Below are positions 5,228 through 6,017 of a DNA stretch of 6,017 nt, one piece after another. Numbering within the stretch: position 1 is the first letter of the stretch; every line of letters begins with the position of its first letter. Below the pieces are notes generated by a model. It worked only from the letters and a program-made list of their open reading frames with translations. It was not told the origin of the DNA and searched no databases. The stretch is from the NCBI GenBank assembly GCA_035540915.1, contig DATLFQ010000206.1:1-6017 (forward strand), in the 5' to 3' direction. The position numbers and the translations under genes were made by a program. This DNA is from DATLFQ01 sp035540915 (lineage in GTDB: Bacteria > Actinomycetota > Acidimicrobiia > Acidimicrobiales > GCA-2861595).

Positions 5228-6017
<790 letters not shown>

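Overview
The window is very GC-rich DNA with dense coding, GTG and TTG starts, a 4-base stop/start overlap and strong third-position G/C. This suggests a high-GC actinobacterium. An uncultured Acidimicrobiia-like lineage is possible, but that is inference from style and not from a marker gene. Both edges cut genes, and the left edge carries a perfect 35-bp fold-back, so the window looks like a complete short metagenomic contig.

Layout from left to right. (1) Bases 1-170, minus strand: the N-terminus of a class V, PLP-type aminotransferase, cut by the fold-back at the edge. (2) Bases 190-2012, plus strand: a two-gene ABC-2 exporter operon, ATPase then membrane subunit, starting only 19 bases from the divergent aminotransferase start. 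(3) Bases 2211-2411, minus strand: a 66-residue cold shock protein that converges on the exporter operon. A 10-bp GC hairpin lies between them. (4) Bases 2591-4849, minus strand: a compact two-gene unit. It consists of a small YdhR-like (ABM-fold) protein with an excellent Shine-Dalgarno and, 12 bases downstream, a 642-residue regulator. The regulator appears to combine a STAND-type ATPase, a GNAT-like domain and a C-terminal OmpR/PhoB-type winged helix. (5) Bases 4850-5227: a non-coding stretch with three TGAGAA repeats spaced exactly 11 bp apart, upstream of the two-gene unit, followed by structured but gene-less sequence. (6) Bases 5228-6017, minus strand: the C-terminal third of the glycogen branching enzyme GlgB, running off the right edge.

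The most interesting part is region 4-5. An OmpR/PhoB-type DNA-binding domain normally recognises direct repeats with 11-bp phase, and such repeats sit where an activator or autoregulator of this operon would bind. The proposal is a self-contained sensor-regulator plus enzyme switch that responds to an unknown small molecule. The other genes are conventional housekeeping or transport functions with no obvious link to it.
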